Numbered from the stretch's first letter, positions 41,503-51,242 are shown. The stretch is DNA of 64,000 nucleotides from Enterocloster bolteae (GCF_002234575.2 NZ_CP022464.2:1426001-1490000), one strand, 5' to 3'. A program made the numbers and translations. Notes: generated by a model not told the origin, from the letters alone.

Positions 41503-42433
41503 AATACCCAACAGGAAGGCCATCTGTGACACGCTGATGGAGGCTGCAAAGGAGGATAAAGATATTGTGGTGCTGTGCAGTGATTCCAGGGGTTCCGCAT
41601 CCCTGACTCCTTTTGCGGATGCCTGCCCGGACCAGTTTGTGGAAATGGGCATTGCTGAACAAAATCTGGTCAGCGTGTCGGCAGGACTGGCAAAATGCGG
41701 TAAAAAACCCTTTGCGGCTTCCCCGGCCTGCTTTCTCAGCACCAGAAGCTATGAACAGATTAAGGTGGATGCAGCGTATTCCAATACCAATGTAAAACTC
41801 ATCGGCATCAGCGGGGGCGTCAGCTACGGAGCGCTGGGCATGAGCCACCATTCGGCCCAGGACATAGCGGCCCTGTCCGCCATACCTAATATGAGGGTTT
41901 ATCTTCCAAGCGACCGTTTCCAGACAGCCTGCCTGGTGAAGGAGCTGTTAAAGGACGATAAGCCTGCCTATATCCGTGTGGGCAGGAACGCGGTGGAGGA
42001 TATCTATGAGGAGGGAAATGTACCCTTTTCCATGGATAAGGCCACGGTCCTTTCCCGGGGAGGGGATGTGGCAATCATTGCCTGCGGGGAGATGGTAAAG
42101 CCTGCGCTGGATGCAGGGCGTCTGCTTGGGGAATCAGGAATCAGCGCAGGTGTGGTGGATATGTACTGTGTGAAGCCTCTGGATGAGGAGGCGGTCCAAA
42201 AGGCAGCCGGAGCAGCCAGGCTGGTGGTGACTGTGGAGGAACACGCGCCCTTTGGCGGGCTGGGCTCCAGGGTGAGCCAGGTGGTATCTGCCTGTTGTCC
42301 AAGGATGGTGGTGAACTTAAGCCTTCCGGATGAACCTGTCATTACGGGCACATCGGCAGAGGTGTTTGAATACTACGGCCTGACCGGGCAGGGAATTGCC
42401 CGAAGGGTACAGGAACTTCTGAGGCAGCTCTAA
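41495..42433 (+). CDS. Transketolase, C-terminal subunit
   Basis: 312 aa. Pyrimidine-binding and C-terminal domains of transketolase: VVLCSDSRGSAS, FVEMGIAEQNLVSVSAGLA with the activating Glu, GVSYGALGMSHHSAQDIA, and the C-terminal fold VVTVEEHAPFGGLGSRV. Start ATG 41495 lies inside the end of the preceding gene (ATGAATAA overlap), with AAAGGAGG before it. An in-frame ATG at 41450 is not supported by a ribosome site. Confidence 0.93.
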   Translation: MNKIPNRKAICDTLMEAAKEDKDIVVLCSDSRGSASLTPFADACPDQFVEMGIAEQNLVSVSAGLAKCGKKPFAASPACFLSTRSYEQIKVDAAYSNTNVKLIGISGGVSYGALGMSHHSAQDIAALSAIPNMRVYLPSDRFQTACLVKELLKDDKPAYIRVGRNAVEDIYEEGNVPFSMDKATVLSRGGDVAIIACGEMVKPALDAGRLLGESGISAGVVDMYCVKPLDEEAVQKAAGAARLVVTVEEHAPFGGLGSRVSQVVSACCPRMVVNLSLPDEPVITGTSAEVFEYYGLTGQGIARRVQELLRQL

Positions 42434-42465
42434 TCTGAGACAGCTCTAAAAGGAAGGGAGAAGCA

Positions 42466-43950
42466 ATGGAAAAGCAGTATCTTTTATCAGTTGACCAGAG
42501 CACCCAGGGAACCAAGGCCCTGCTGTTTGACCAGGAGGGAAACCTGATATGCAGGGGAGACCGGCCCCACCGGCAGATTATAAACGATGCAGGGTGGGTA
42601 TCCCATGATTTAAATGAAATCTACTCCAACACCCTTAAGGTGGTGAGGGATGTGATTGAAAAGGCGGGGATTCGCAGAGAACAGGTGGCGGGGCTGGGAA
42701 TCAGCAACCAGAGGGAGACATCGGCTGTCTGGGACAGGACAGACGGCCATCCGCTGGCAGATGCCATTGTGTGGCAGTGTTCCAGGGCAAAGGATATCTG
42801 TGCGCGGGTGGAGGAGTCCGGGAAGGCGGAATGGGTGCGCCGTACAACAGGAATCAATCTGTCTCCCTACTTTCCGGCCTCAAAACTGGCGTGGTTCATG
42901 GAGAACGTAAAGGAGGCGCCGCAAAAAGCGTCCGAGGGAACTCTTTGCCTGGGGACCATAGACAGCTACCTGGTCTACCGGCTGACCGGAGGAGCATCCT
43001 TTAAAACAGATTATTCCAATGCTTCCAGGACTCAGCTGTTCAACATACACAGCCTGGAATGGGATGAGGGGCTGTGCAGTCTGTTTGGGATTCCTGCAAA
43101 TGCCCTGGCCCAGGTGTGCGATTCCAATGCATGGTTTGGGGATACGGATTTAGAGGGTTACCTGAACAATCCCATACCTATCCACGGCGTGCTGGGGGAT
43201 TCCCACGGAGCCCTGTTTGGCCAGGGCTGCCTGGAAAAGGGGATGATTAAGACTACATACGGCACGGGCTCTTCCATTATGATGAACATTGGAGAAAAGC
43301 CGGTCATAAGTACCCACGGTGTGGTAACCTCCCTGGCCTGGGGCATGGACGGCAGGGTGAATTATGTACTGGAGGGAAATATCAATTATACAGGAGCGGT
43401 CATTACCTGGCTGAAGGATGATTTGAAGCTGATTGCGTCTGCCTCTGAGACAGAAGGTCTTGCCAGACAGGCCAATGAGGATGATACCACCTATCTGGTG
43501 CCTGCTTTTACAGGCATCGGAGCGCCTTACTGGGACAGCGAGGCCAGGGCAGCCATTGTTGGCATTACCCGCAAGACCAGAACACCGGAGCTGGTGAAGG
43601 CCGGACTGGAGTGTATTGCCTATCAGATTGCGGATGTGGTGGAGGCCATGAGCCAGGATGCGGGAGTCAGGATTGAAGAGCTCCGGGTGGACGGAGGCCC
43701 CACCAGGAACCGGTATCTGATGCAGTTTCAGAGCGATATTCTTGATATCCGGGTTCTTGTACCGGATGCGGAGGAGCTGTCTGGTATCGGAGCAGCCTAT
43801 GCGGCCGGGCTGGCCCTGGGATTCTTTGACAGAAGCATATTCGGAAAGATGAAGCGGAGCGTGTTTGAACCAGCCATGGACCAGGATGCCAGACGTCAAA
43901 AGCAGGATGGATGGAGGGCTGCGGTAGGTACCGTGCTGACCAGATCATAA
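42466..43950 (+). CDS. FGGY-family carbohydrate kinase (glycerol-kinase-like)
   Basis: 494 aa. It phosphorylates a sugar or polyol with ATP. GlpK-like marks: SVDQSTQGTKALLFD, LGISNQRET, TYGTGSSIMMNIG and GIGAPYWDSEARAAIVGITR, and the sugar-kinase motif ELRVDGGPTRN. In spite of the glycerol-kinase look, the setting with a ribose-type importer, a sorbitol-type dehydrogenase and transketolase suggests a ketose such as a pentulose as substrate. That is inference. Confidence 0.88.
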   Translation: MEKQYLLSVDQSTQGTKALLFDQEGNLICRGDRPHRQIINDAGWVSHDLNEIYSNTLKVVRDVIEKAGIRREQVAGLGISNQRETSAVWDRTDGHPLADAIVWQCSRAKDICARVEESGKAEWVRRTTGINLSPYFPASKLAWFMENVKEAPQKASEGTLCLGTIDSYLVYRLTGGASFKTDYSNASRTQLFNIHSLEWDEGLCSLFGIPANALAQVCDSNAWFGDTDLEGYLNNPIPIHGVLGDSHGALFGQGCLEKGMIKTTYGTGSSIMMNIGEKPVISTHGVVTSLAWGMDGRVNYVLEGNINYTGAVITWLKDDLKLIASASETEGLARQANEDDTTYLVPAFTGIGAPYWDSEARAAIVGITRKTRTPELVKAGLECIAYQIADVVEAMSQDAGVRIEELRVDGGPTRNRYLMQFQSDILDIRVLVPDAEELSGIGAAYAAGLALGFFDRSIFGKMKRSVFEPAMDQDARRQKQDGWRAAVGTVLTRS

Positions 43951-44015
43951 CAGGAGTACCTAATATTTAAGGATATAGGAAACCGTTGGATTATAAATGA
44001 AAGAAGGGCTTTGAT

Positions 44016-45059
44016 ATGGAAGGAACAATGAAAGTAGCGGTTATGACAGGAAAAAAGAAAATGGAGTGGTGTGAGAGGGAGATTCCACAGCCAGGTCCGG
44101 GAGAACTGCAGATTAAACTGGAGTATGTAGGCGTGTGCGGTTCCGACCTGCACTTTTATTCAGAGGGACGCCTGGCCAACTGGGTGCCGGACGGTCCCCT
44201 GGTGCTGGGACATGAGCCTGGCGGAGTAGTAAGCGCAATCGGAGAGGGCGTGACCGGATTTGAGATTGGGGACAGGGTGGCCCTGGAGCCGGGAGTTCCC
44301 TGCGGTCATTGTGAGGACTGCCTTAAGGGACATTATAACCTCTGCAGGTCTGTGCGGTTTATGGCTATTCCCGGCGAGAAGGACGGGGTATTTTCAGAGT
44401 ACTGTACCCATGCAGCCAGCATGACCTTCAAGCTTCCGGACAATGTCTCCACCATGGAGGGCGGTCTCATGGAACCGCTGGCCGTGGGTATGCACGCTTG
44501 TGAGCTGTCCAATGCAAAGCTGGGAGAGACGGCAGTGGTGCTGGGAGCTGGGTGTATCGGCCTCGTTACCCTTATGTCCTTAAAGGCACGGGGAGTCAGC
44601 GAGATATATGTGGCGGATGTGCTGGATAAGCGTCTGGAGAAGGCCAGGGAACTGGGGGCTACCAGGGTATTTAACAGCAGAAATGAGAATATAGAGGAGT
44701 TTGTGAAAACGCTTCCGGGAGGCGGCGTGGACCAGGTCTATGAGTGCGCCGGAAACCGTATCACCACCCTTCAGACATGCCGTCTGATTAAGAGGGCCGG
44801 AAAGATTACCCTTGTGGGCGTTTCGCCTGAGCCGGTACTGGAGCTGGATATAGCCACGCTGAATGCCATGGAGGGAACCATTTACTCTGTATACCGTTAC
44901 CGCAACCTGTATCCGTCCGCTATCAGTGCTGTCAGCAAGGGACTTATACCGCTTAAGAAGATTGTATCCCATACCTTTGATTTTAAGGATGTCATAGAGG
45001 GAGTGGATTACAGCCTGAACCACAAGGATGAGGTGATCAAGGCGGTTATCAGGATGTAA
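44016..45059 (+). CDS. Zinc-dependent polyol/alcohol dehydrogenase (sorbitol-dehydrogenase-like)
   Basis: 347-aa medium-chain dehydrogenase. Catalytic zinc ligands Cys41 and the His66-Glu67 pair (GHEPGG); a structural zinc lobe with Cys96, Cys99, Cys102 and Cys110; Rossmann loop VLGAGCIGLVTL. It probably oxidises a polyol to a ketose. Start at ATG 44016 (AGAAGGG before it); ATG 44028 is an alternative. With the kinase and transketolase it makes a plausible polyol-to-ketose-to-ketose-phosphate route. Confidence 0.88.
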   Translation: MEGTMKVAVMTGKKKMEWCEREIPQPGPGELQIKLEYVGVCGSDLHFYSEGRLANWVPDGPLVLGHEPGGVVSAIGEGVTGFEIGDRVALEPGVPCGHCEDCLKGHYNLCRSVRFMAIPGEKDGVFSEYCTHAASMTFKLPDNVSTMEGGLMEPLAVGMHACELSNAKLGETAVVLGAGCIGLVTLMSLKARGVSEIYVADVLDKRLEKARELGATRVFNSRNENIEEFVKTLPGGGVDQVYECAGNRITTLQTCRLIKRAGKITLVGVSPEPVLELDIATLNAMEGTIYSVYRYRNLYPSAISAVSKGLIPLKKIVSHTFDFKDVIEGVDYSLNHKDEVIKAVIRM

Positions 45060-45080
45060 TGAACCAGGCAGGAGGAGAGG

Positions 45081-45701
45081 TTGAAGGTTTATCTGGTTAG
45101 ACATGGAGAGACGGAGTGGAACCGCAGGGGGAAGATACAGGGCCAGGCCGATATTCCCCTCAATGAGAAGGGAGAGGCCCTGGCCTTCCTCACCGGACAG
45201 AAAATGAAAGATATCCCATTTAAACGGATCTATACCAGTCCATTGTCCCGTGCCAGGCGCACGGCAGAGCTCATAAGCGGACAGCGCGGACTTCCCCTGA
45301 TGGAGGATTCCAGGCTTTTGGAAATCAGCTATGGAAACAGGGAGGGCCAGCTGCTGGCATTGATTCACAGACTGCCGTTTTTACGGCTTCACCGTTATTT
45401 TTCCCATCCCTCCGCCTACGTACCCCCTAAGGGCGGGGAGACCTATGATGATTTGAGAAAGCGCTGCCGGGAGTTTCTGGAGCAGGAGCTTAAACCTCTG
45501 GAGGAACAGATGGACCATGTGCTGGTCTGCGGACACGGCGCCCTGATACGGGAAATGGTGTGCATCATAGACGGGATTGCCCCGGATGCGTTCTGGAAGG
45601 GGCCGGTTCAGAAAAACTGTGCAGTCACGGTTCTTTCCCTGGAACAAGGGGTGTTTCAGGTAATGGAGGAAGGGACTGTTTATTATAATGATGATATATG
45701 A
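45081..45701 (+). CDS. Histidine phosphatase family protein
   Basis: 206 aa, phosphoglycerate-mutase-like fold with the RHGE motif at residues 7-10 (LVRHGETEW), SPLSRARRTAEL, and the second catalytic His in VCGHGALIREM. Starts at TTG 45081, five bases after AGGAGG; no closer ATG is in frame. Last gene of the operon. Such enzymes often dephosphorylate small sugar phosphates, perhaps relieving sugar-phosphate stress here; the substrate is not known. Confidence 0.87.
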   Translation: MKVYLVRHGETEWNRRGKIQGQADIPLNEKGEALAFLTGQKMKDIPFKRIYTSPLSRARRTAELISGQRGLPLMEDSRLLEISYGNREGQLLALIHRLPFLRLHRYFSHPSAYVPPKGGETYDDLRKRCREFLEQELKPLEEQMDHVLVCGHGALIREMVCIIDGIAPDAFWKGPVQKNCAVTVLSLEQGVFQVMEEGTVYYNDDI

Positions 45702-45763
45702 GGCCATACATTTATGAAATAATATATAATGAAGTAATAAATGAAGCAGCGTATGCGAAACAG

Positions 45764-45807
45764 GATGTTTCCGCCGGGCATGATTCTCTGGAGGAAACAT
45801 CTTTTTT
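45764..45807 (+). terminator. Terminator after the sugar/polyol operon
   Basis: GATGTTTCC pairs perfectly with GGAAACATC across a 20-base loop, followed by six T. Confidence 0.8.
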
Positions 45808-45855
45808 GTCCCTGAAGTCCGGTTCCTCTTTCATCCAATCCATGCCGGCGGGTCA

Positions 45856-45884
45856 TTGACGGAGGGTGGGGATGATGATAAAAT
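45856..45884 (+). promoter_or_regulatory. Predicted promoter of the diguanylate cyclase gene
   Basis: TTGACG, 17-bp spacer, TAAAAT with TGA in front. About 60 bases before the start codon. Confidence 0.65.
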
Positions 45885-45947
45885 ACATATAATACATTAC
45901 AGAACGTTAGAAACGGCAGTGCACACGGCCGCCGGGAGGGAATGAAT

Positions 45948-47663
45948 ATGAACCATGTGGTAGTGGACCCGGTGAAAATGGATCTATATGCATTTGTCCT
46001 TAAGGATGCCTGCGATGAATTCTTTGAAGTGGATGTGGCAGAAAGGATTCTCAGGCCCATTTTCCTGACTCCGGGAAAGGGGGATGCGGCTTGCGGGACA
46101 GGCGAGATGGATGTCCGGGCAGCGGCAGAATTATTTGTCTGTGAGGAGGACAGGGCTGGTTTTCTGGCACTGTTCAGCCGTCAGAGTCTGGATGAGGTAT
46201 GTGCCCATAAAATCGGAAAACAGGGGGAATTCCGGAGGATGCAGCAGGGAGGACGTGAACGCTGGGTCAGGGGAACCCTTTTTTCATGTGATGCCTGCGG
46301 CAGGGATAAGGCTCTGTTTTACACTGTGGATATTGAAAGCCGGAATGCGGCCAGGCTTATGCAGATGAACCGTGATTTGTTTGGTGTGTTCCTGGATGCC
46401 TATATAGGGATTGCTGAGCTGGATCTGGACCTGGGAATCGGGACCATTATTCAGTGTATCCCTATGCCGGACATGGCCCTGCGCTCCTTTCAGTGGGGGA
46501 GGATGGTGGGATATTTATGCAGCAACGTCATTTATCACGGGGACAGGGATATATTTGCAGGAACCTTTTCCCTTAAACACATGCGGGAAGTATGGGGTAA
46601 TGGGCAGAAGAACATGTCCCTGGAGGTCCGGTATTCCGCGGATGGGGAAACCTTCAGGTGGGCAGAGGTAAACGCCATGCTGTTCAGGCGGGAGGATATG
46701 CCGGACAAGGTATATCTGGCCATGCGGGATACCAGCGAGCAGCACCTCTTAAAGGGAATTGTGGAGCGGTATGTATACAGCCACTGCGATTATTTCATTT
46801 ATCTCAATGCCAGGAATAACAGCTATGTCATGTTCAGCAGCAAAGGGGACGGTACGCTTCTTCCGCCCGATCACTGTGATGACTATGAGAAAGCCATTGA
46901 GACATATGTGAGGAAATACATAGCCCCGGAGGATCAGGAGCTGGCAATCTGTGAAATGCGTATAAGCCGCGTGCTGGAGGAGCTGGACCGGACAGGGGAA
47001 CACTGTTTTTACTGCGGCGTTATGGACTCTCAGAGGGGGTATACCCGAAAGAGGCTGCAGTATCTTTATTATGATAAAGAGAACCAGATGGTGCTGATGA
47101 CAAGGACCGATGTCACGGACATTTATCTGGAACAGAAGCGTCAGAACAAGCTTCTCCAAAGGGCTCTTATGCAGGCTCAGACCGATCCTCTCACAGGCCT
47201 TTATAACCAGGCGGTGAAAGACATGATTGCGGAACGTCTGGAAGGGGAGGATGGAATAGCCGCGGTCCTGTTTATGGATTTGGATAATTTTAAGGTGATC
47301 AATGACACCCTGGGCCATATCAAGGGGGATTTGCTGCTTCAGGAGGTGGCGGGAGTCCTTAAGAAAACACTGAGAGCGTCGGACCTGAGCGGGCGCGTTG
47401 GAGGGGACGAGTTCCTTGCCCTGCTCCATCCGGTCAACTCACCAGCGGGTGTGCGTCAGTGTGTCCAAAGGATATGTGCCTCTGTCCGCAGTGTAATGGA
47501 CAGGGATTTCCATGACTTCTGCGTTACATGCAGCATCGGCATATCCATGTATCCGGCAGATGGGACTAATATTGCCGCCCTGGTGGAGAAAGCGGATAAG
47601 GCGGCATATGCGGTGAAGAGAAAAGGTAAGAATGGATTTGCATTTTATTCGGATTTGTTATAG
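45948..47663 (+). CDS. Diguanylate cyclase (GGDEF protein)
   Basis: 571 aa. The last 165 residues are a GGDEF domain that makes cyclic di-GMP: TDPLTGLYNQA at the start, an intact GGDEF in GRVGGDEFLALL, and an intact inhibitory RxxD (RASD) five residues before it, so product feedback is likely. The N-terminal 390 residues have no membrane segment and look like two or more PAS-like sensory modules; I cannot name the signal. Start at ATG 45948, seven bases after GGGAGGG, in preference to ATG 45942. Separate promoter and terminator. Confidence 0.9.
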   Translation: MNHVVVDPVKMDLYAFVLKDACDEFFEVDVAERILRPIFLTPGKGDAACGTGEMDVRAAAELFVCEEDRAGFLALFSRQSLDEVCAHKIGKQGEFRRMQQGGRERWVRGTLFSCDACGRDKALFYTVDIESRNAARLMQMNRDLFGVFLDAYIGIAELDLDLGIGTIIQCIPMPDMALRSFQWGRMVGYLCSNVIYHGDRDIFAGTFSLKHMREVWGNGQKNMSLEVRYSADGETFRWAEVNAMLFRREDMPDKVYLAMRDTSEQHLLKGIVERYVYSHCDYFIYLNARNNSYVMFSSKGDGTLLPPDHCDDYEKAIETYVRKYIAPEDQELAICEMRISRVLEELDRTGEHCFYCGVMDSQRGYTRKRLQYLYYDKENQMVLMTRTDVTDIYLEQKRQNKLLQRALMQAQTDPLTGLYNQAVKDMIAERLEGEDGIAAVLFMDLDNFKVINDTLGHIKGDLLLQEVAGVLKKTLRASDLSGRVGGDEFLALLHPVNSPAGVRQCVQRICASVRSVMDRDFHDFCVTCSIGISMYPADGTNIAALVEKADKAAYAVKRKGKNGFAFYSDLL

Positions 47664-47686
47664 GATCATATATTAGAGTGAACGTT

Positions 47687-47727
47687 GCTGCCCTTCGGGT
47701 CATTCTTGATCAGCGGGCAGCTTTTTT
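47687..47727 (+). terminator. Terminator after the diguanylate cyclase gene
   Basis: GCTGCCC pairs with GGGCAGC across a 21-base loop, then six T. Confidence 0.75.
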
Positions 47728-47794
47728 GGTAATCCTCATATGGGGCCGCAGCTGGTCCAGGATGCCGGATGCTTCAGATTAGGGGAGGATTTAA

Positions 47795-50677
47795 ATGAAA
47801 AAATGGTCATCAGAAGAAGTAAGGGAGTTTGCCAGGCGCATTCTTTCTTCGTATTTCTGTGAGAATGATGTGGAACTTCTCATATCCACATTTGCGGATG
47901 ATATCATATGGCTGGGCGGTGGAAAGATGCAGAAGGCAGAGGGACGTGATGCCGTGGCCGCCTGGTTTAGGGAAGGAAAGGATGAGCTGTCTTCCTGCAA
48001 TATGTTTGATGAGCAGTACGAAGTCATGGAGATGGGAGCCGGCCTGTGGCTTTGTGAGGGTGTCAGTGAGCTTGAGTCCAGGGAGGGAACAGGCGTGTAT
48101 ATCAGGACACAGCAGAGAATTACCTTTATTTTCCGGGAAAAGGGTGAGGCGCTGGAGACCATTCATATCCACAACTCCATGCCGTTTGGTGAAATACAAG
48201 AGGATGAACTGTTTCCGGCGGAATCAGGAAAGCGTACTTATCTGGAGCTGGAGGGGGAGCTGCGCCGGCGTGAGCAGAAATACATACAGCAGGCCCGGTT
48301 CCTGAGCCAGCTGTACAATTCAGTGCCCTGCGGCATTATACAGTTTGAGAGAGGGGAAGGGCACCGGATTGTAAATGTGAACCGGATGGGGTGGGAGCTC
48401 TACGGATATAGCTCCGAGGAGGAATACAGACGTGAGGTAAAGAATCCCTTTCAGATGGTGCTGGATGAAGACAAGGAGTGGATTGAGGGCATTATAGGGG
48501 GACTGGCGCTGAATGGGGATACGGCATCTTATATACGCCATACCTTCAGCAGAGATGGGAAGCAGATATGGATCAGCGTCATCATGGGCCGTATTGTCAA
48601 TGCGGACGGCCAGGAGGTTATACAGGCTGTCTTTACGGATGTGACGGATATAAAACAGCTGGAGTTGGAGCAGGAAAGGCAGCAGCTCATAGAGAACCGT
48701 TCACTCAGGGCGGCGATCTGTACGGCCTATCCCCTGATTATGAGCCTGAACCTGACAAAGGATATTTATAATTGTTTTATAGAGGACCAGGACGCTTGTC
48801 TGTCCGGGCGCTGTGGAAGCTATACGGAGATGATAAAGGGGGATATTCCCGATGTGTATCCATCCTATCGGGAGGATTTTGAAACGGCCTTTGCCAGAGA
48901 GAACGTCCTGGCCAGGTTTGCCGCCGGAGAACGGGACATCTACATGGAGTTTCAGAAGATGGGAATGGACGGCAAGTACCACTGGCTGTCTGTGCAGATT
49001 ATTTATGTGGAGAATCCCTTTAACGACGATGTGCTGGCCATTGAACTGGTGAAGGTGCTGGACAGCCAGAGGGCGGAGCAGGCCCGGCAGGAGCAGCTGC
49101 TGCGGGATGCCCTGGCATCGGCCAAGGCTGCTAACCAGGCTAAATCCGATTTTCTGTCCAGAATGAGCCACGACATCCGCACACCCATGAACGCCATTGT
49201 GGGTATGAGCACCATCGGGCAGCTGAAGTTAGATGACAGAAGAAGTGTCCAGGATTGCTTCTGTAAAATTGACGCTTCCTCCAGGTACCTGCTCTCTTTG
49301 ATTAATGATATCCTGGATATGTCTAAGATTGAGACCGGTAAAATGGAGCTGGCCCACGAATACTTTGATTTTACGGAGCTGATGGACGAGGTGAATCAGA
49401 TTATATATCCCCAGGCGGAAGAGCGGCAGATTGAGTATGTGATTTACCACAGCGAGCCTTTGGAGCAGTTTTATATAGGAGATCCGCTGCGCCTGAAACA
49501 GATTCTCATGAACCTGCTGTCCAATGCGCTGAAATTCACACGGGCAGGAGGAAGGATTCAGATTCAGATTGAGGAGCAGAAGCGGACCAATGGATTTTCC
49601 TATCTGAGGTTCCAGGTGAAGGATACAGGAATCGGGATGTCCAGGGAGTTCCGCAGCCGCCTGTTCATGCCGTTTGAACAGGAGGCGCCGGAAACAGCCC
49701 GCAACAACATTGGAAGCGGTCTGGGTCTTTCCATTGTATATAATCTGGTCCAGCTCATGGGCGGCAGCATTGAGGTGGAAAGTGAGAAAGAAAAGGGATC
49801 CGTATTTACGGTCACACTGCCTTTTAAACTGGCGGAGGATGACCAGGAGATGGAGCGCCAGAGAAAGAAGCGGGAGCTGCTTCAGGGCCTGGCCGTGCTG
49901 GTGGTGGATGACGACCCGCTGGTGGGCAGCCAGGCCACATCCATACTTGAGAAGGCCGGGGCCCAATCCCTCTGGGTGGATTCCGGTTTCAGGGCTGTGG
50001 AGGAGGTGCAGCGTCTGCTGGAAGAGAACAGGCATTACGATATTGCCATGATCGACTGGAAGATGCCTGATATGGACGGTGTGGAAACAGCCAGGCGCAT
50101 TCGGGCTTTAGTTGGGCCGGATACCACCATTATTATGATATCCGCCTACGACTGGAGCCGCATCGAGGATGAGGCCAGAAATGCGGGGGTAAACTGTTTC
50201 ATTTCAAAGCCGTTGTTTGGGGGTACCATATACGATGCTTTTGCCCGGGCAGTGAACCGATCAGAAGAGAAGGGGGCTGAAAAGGAGCGGGAGGACTTTT
50301 CGGGCTGCCGGGTGCTGCTGGCAGATGACAACGAGCTGAACCGTGAGATTGCCAGAACCCTTCTGGAGATGCGGGGCATGGAGGTGGAAACCGCAGAGGA
50401 CGGCCAGGAGGCAGTGAACCTGTATAAGTCCAGAGGGGCCGGATATTTTTCCGCTGTGCTCATGGATATACGCATGCCCCGGATGGACGGACTGGAGGCC
50501 ACCAGAACCATCCGCGCCATGGAGGATGAGAACACGGACAGAATTCCCATACTGGCCATGACGGCCAATGCCTTTGAGGAGGATAAGGCCAGGGCCTATG
50601 AGGCAGGCATGAACGGTTATCTGGTGAAGCCTCTGGATATGGAGGCAGTGCTGGATGAGCTGAAGAAGCATTTATAA
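47795..50677 (+). CDS. Hybrid histidine kinase with two receiver domains
   Basis: 960 aa, no membrane segment. Order: an NTF2/SnoaL-like domain (about 1-135; FADDIIWLGGGKMQKAEGRDA), a PAS domain (about 165-290), a further sensory region to about 430, HisKA with phospho-His459 (SHDIRTPMNAIVGM), HATPase (NLLSNALKF, DTGIGM, GSGLGLSI), receiver 1 with Asp754 (MIDWKMPDMDG) and receiver 2 with Asp891 (LMDIRMPRMDG). No HPt domain and no output domain, so a separate phosphotransfer partner is needed. It follows the cyclase gene but behind a terminator. The start has GGGGAGG before ATG. Confidence 0.92.
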   Translation: MKKWSSEEVREFARRILSSYFCENDVELLISTFADDIIWLGGGKMQKAEGRDAVAAWFREGKDELSSCNMFDEQYEVMEMGAGLWLCEGVSELESREGTGVYIRTQQRITFIFREKGEALETIHIHNSMPFGEIQEDELFPAESGKRTYLELEGELRRREQKYIQQARFLSQLYNSVPCGIIQFERGEGHRIVNVNRMGWELYGYSSEEEYRREVKNPFQMVLDEDKEWIEGIIGGLALNGDTASYIRHTFSRDGKQIWISVIMGRIVNADGQEVIQAVFTDVTDIKQLELEQERQQLIENRSLRAAICTAYPLIMSLNLTKDIYNCFIEDQDACLSGRCGSYTEMIKGDIPDVYPSYREDFETAFARENVLARFAAGERDIYMEFQKMGMDGKYHWLSVQIIYVENPFNDDVLAIELVKVLDSQRAEQARQEQLLRDALASAKAANQAKSDFLSRMSHDIRTPMNAIVGMSTIGQLKLDDRRSVQDCFCKIDASSRYLLSLINDILDMSKIETGKMELAHEYFDFTELMDEVNQIIYPQAEERQIEYVIYHSEPLEQFYIGDPLRLKQILMNLLSNALKFTRAGGRIQIQIEEQKRTNGFSYLRFQVKDTGIGMSREFRSRLFMPFEQEAPETARNNIGSGLGLSIVYNLVQLMGGSIEVESEKEKGSVFTVTLPFKLAEDDQEMERQRKKRELLQGLAVLVVDDDPLVGSQATSILEKAGAQSLWVDSGFRAVEEVQRLLEENRHYDIAMIDWKMPDMDGVETARRIRALVGPDTTIIMISAYDWSRIEDEARNAGVNCFISKPLFGGTIYDAFARAVNRSEEKGAEKEREDFSGCRVLLADDNELNREIARTLLEMRGMEVETAEDGQEAVNLYKSRGAGYFSAVLMDIRMPRMDGLEATRTIRAMEDENTDRIPILAMTANAFEEDKARAYEAGMNGYLVKPLDMEAVLDELKKHL

Positions 50678-50685
50678 GCAGCGTG

Positions 50686-51213
50686 CTATTGGCGGCAAGG
50701 TTCCTCCTGGACGAAGGGTGTGACGGATAAGCTGTTATCCGCCGTTCTTTTGTCCAGTTCATGTATCAGATTTACCATCTCGATGGCTCCCGCAGCGCAG
50801 TCATAGCCCTTGTTGCCTGCTTTGGTCCCGGCACGTTCAATGGCCTGCTCAATGTTTTCAGTGGTCAGCACGCCGAACATAACCGGGATTTTGGCGGCAA
50901 GGGATGCCTGGGCAATGCCCTTGGAGACCTCGCTGCACACATAGTCATAGTGGCTGGTGCTGCCACGGATTACGGCGCCCAGGCATATGACGGCGTCATA
51001 CCGTCTGCTGGCAGCCATGCGGGAGGCGATGAGCGGTATCTCAAAGGCGCCCGGAACCCAGGCCACGGTGATATCGTCCTCCGGCACCTCATGGCGCCGC
51101 AGGCAGTCCAGGGCGCCGGACAGAAGCCTGGAGGTAATGAATTCGTTGAAACGGGAGGCGACAATGCCTACCCTTATTTTTTTAGGAACAAGTTTTCCTT
51201 CTAATATATACAT
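50686..51213 (-). CDS. ribH: 6,7-dimethyl-8-ribityllumazine synthase
   Basis: Condenses the RibBA and RibD products to lumazine, the step before riboflavin. 175 aa, about 20 residues longer than most because of a C-terminal tail. Marks: RVGIVASRFNEFIT, WVPGAFEIPLIA, GAVIRGSTSHYDYVC and PVMFGVLTTEN. AGGAG precedes ATG 51213. Last gene of the rib operon; its stop is only eight bases from that of the convergent kinase gene. Confidence 0.96.
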   Translation of the reverse strand: MYILEGKLVPKKIRVGIVASRFNEFITSRLLSGALDCLRRHEVPEDDITVAWVPGAFEIPLIASRMAASRRYDAVICLGAVIRGSTSHYDYVCSEVSKGIAQASLAAKIPVMFGVLTTENIEQAIERAGTKAGNKGYDCAAGAIEMVNLIHELDKRTADNSLSVTPFVQEEPCRQ

Positions 51214-51242
51214 GGCGGATTCTCCTATTCTGGATAGATGGC

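Noticed and set aside
45888..45893. TATAAT as -10 of the diguanylate cyclase gene
   Set aside because: The nearest -35 would be 26 bp away; TAAAAT at 45879 gives a 17-bp spacer with TTGACG.
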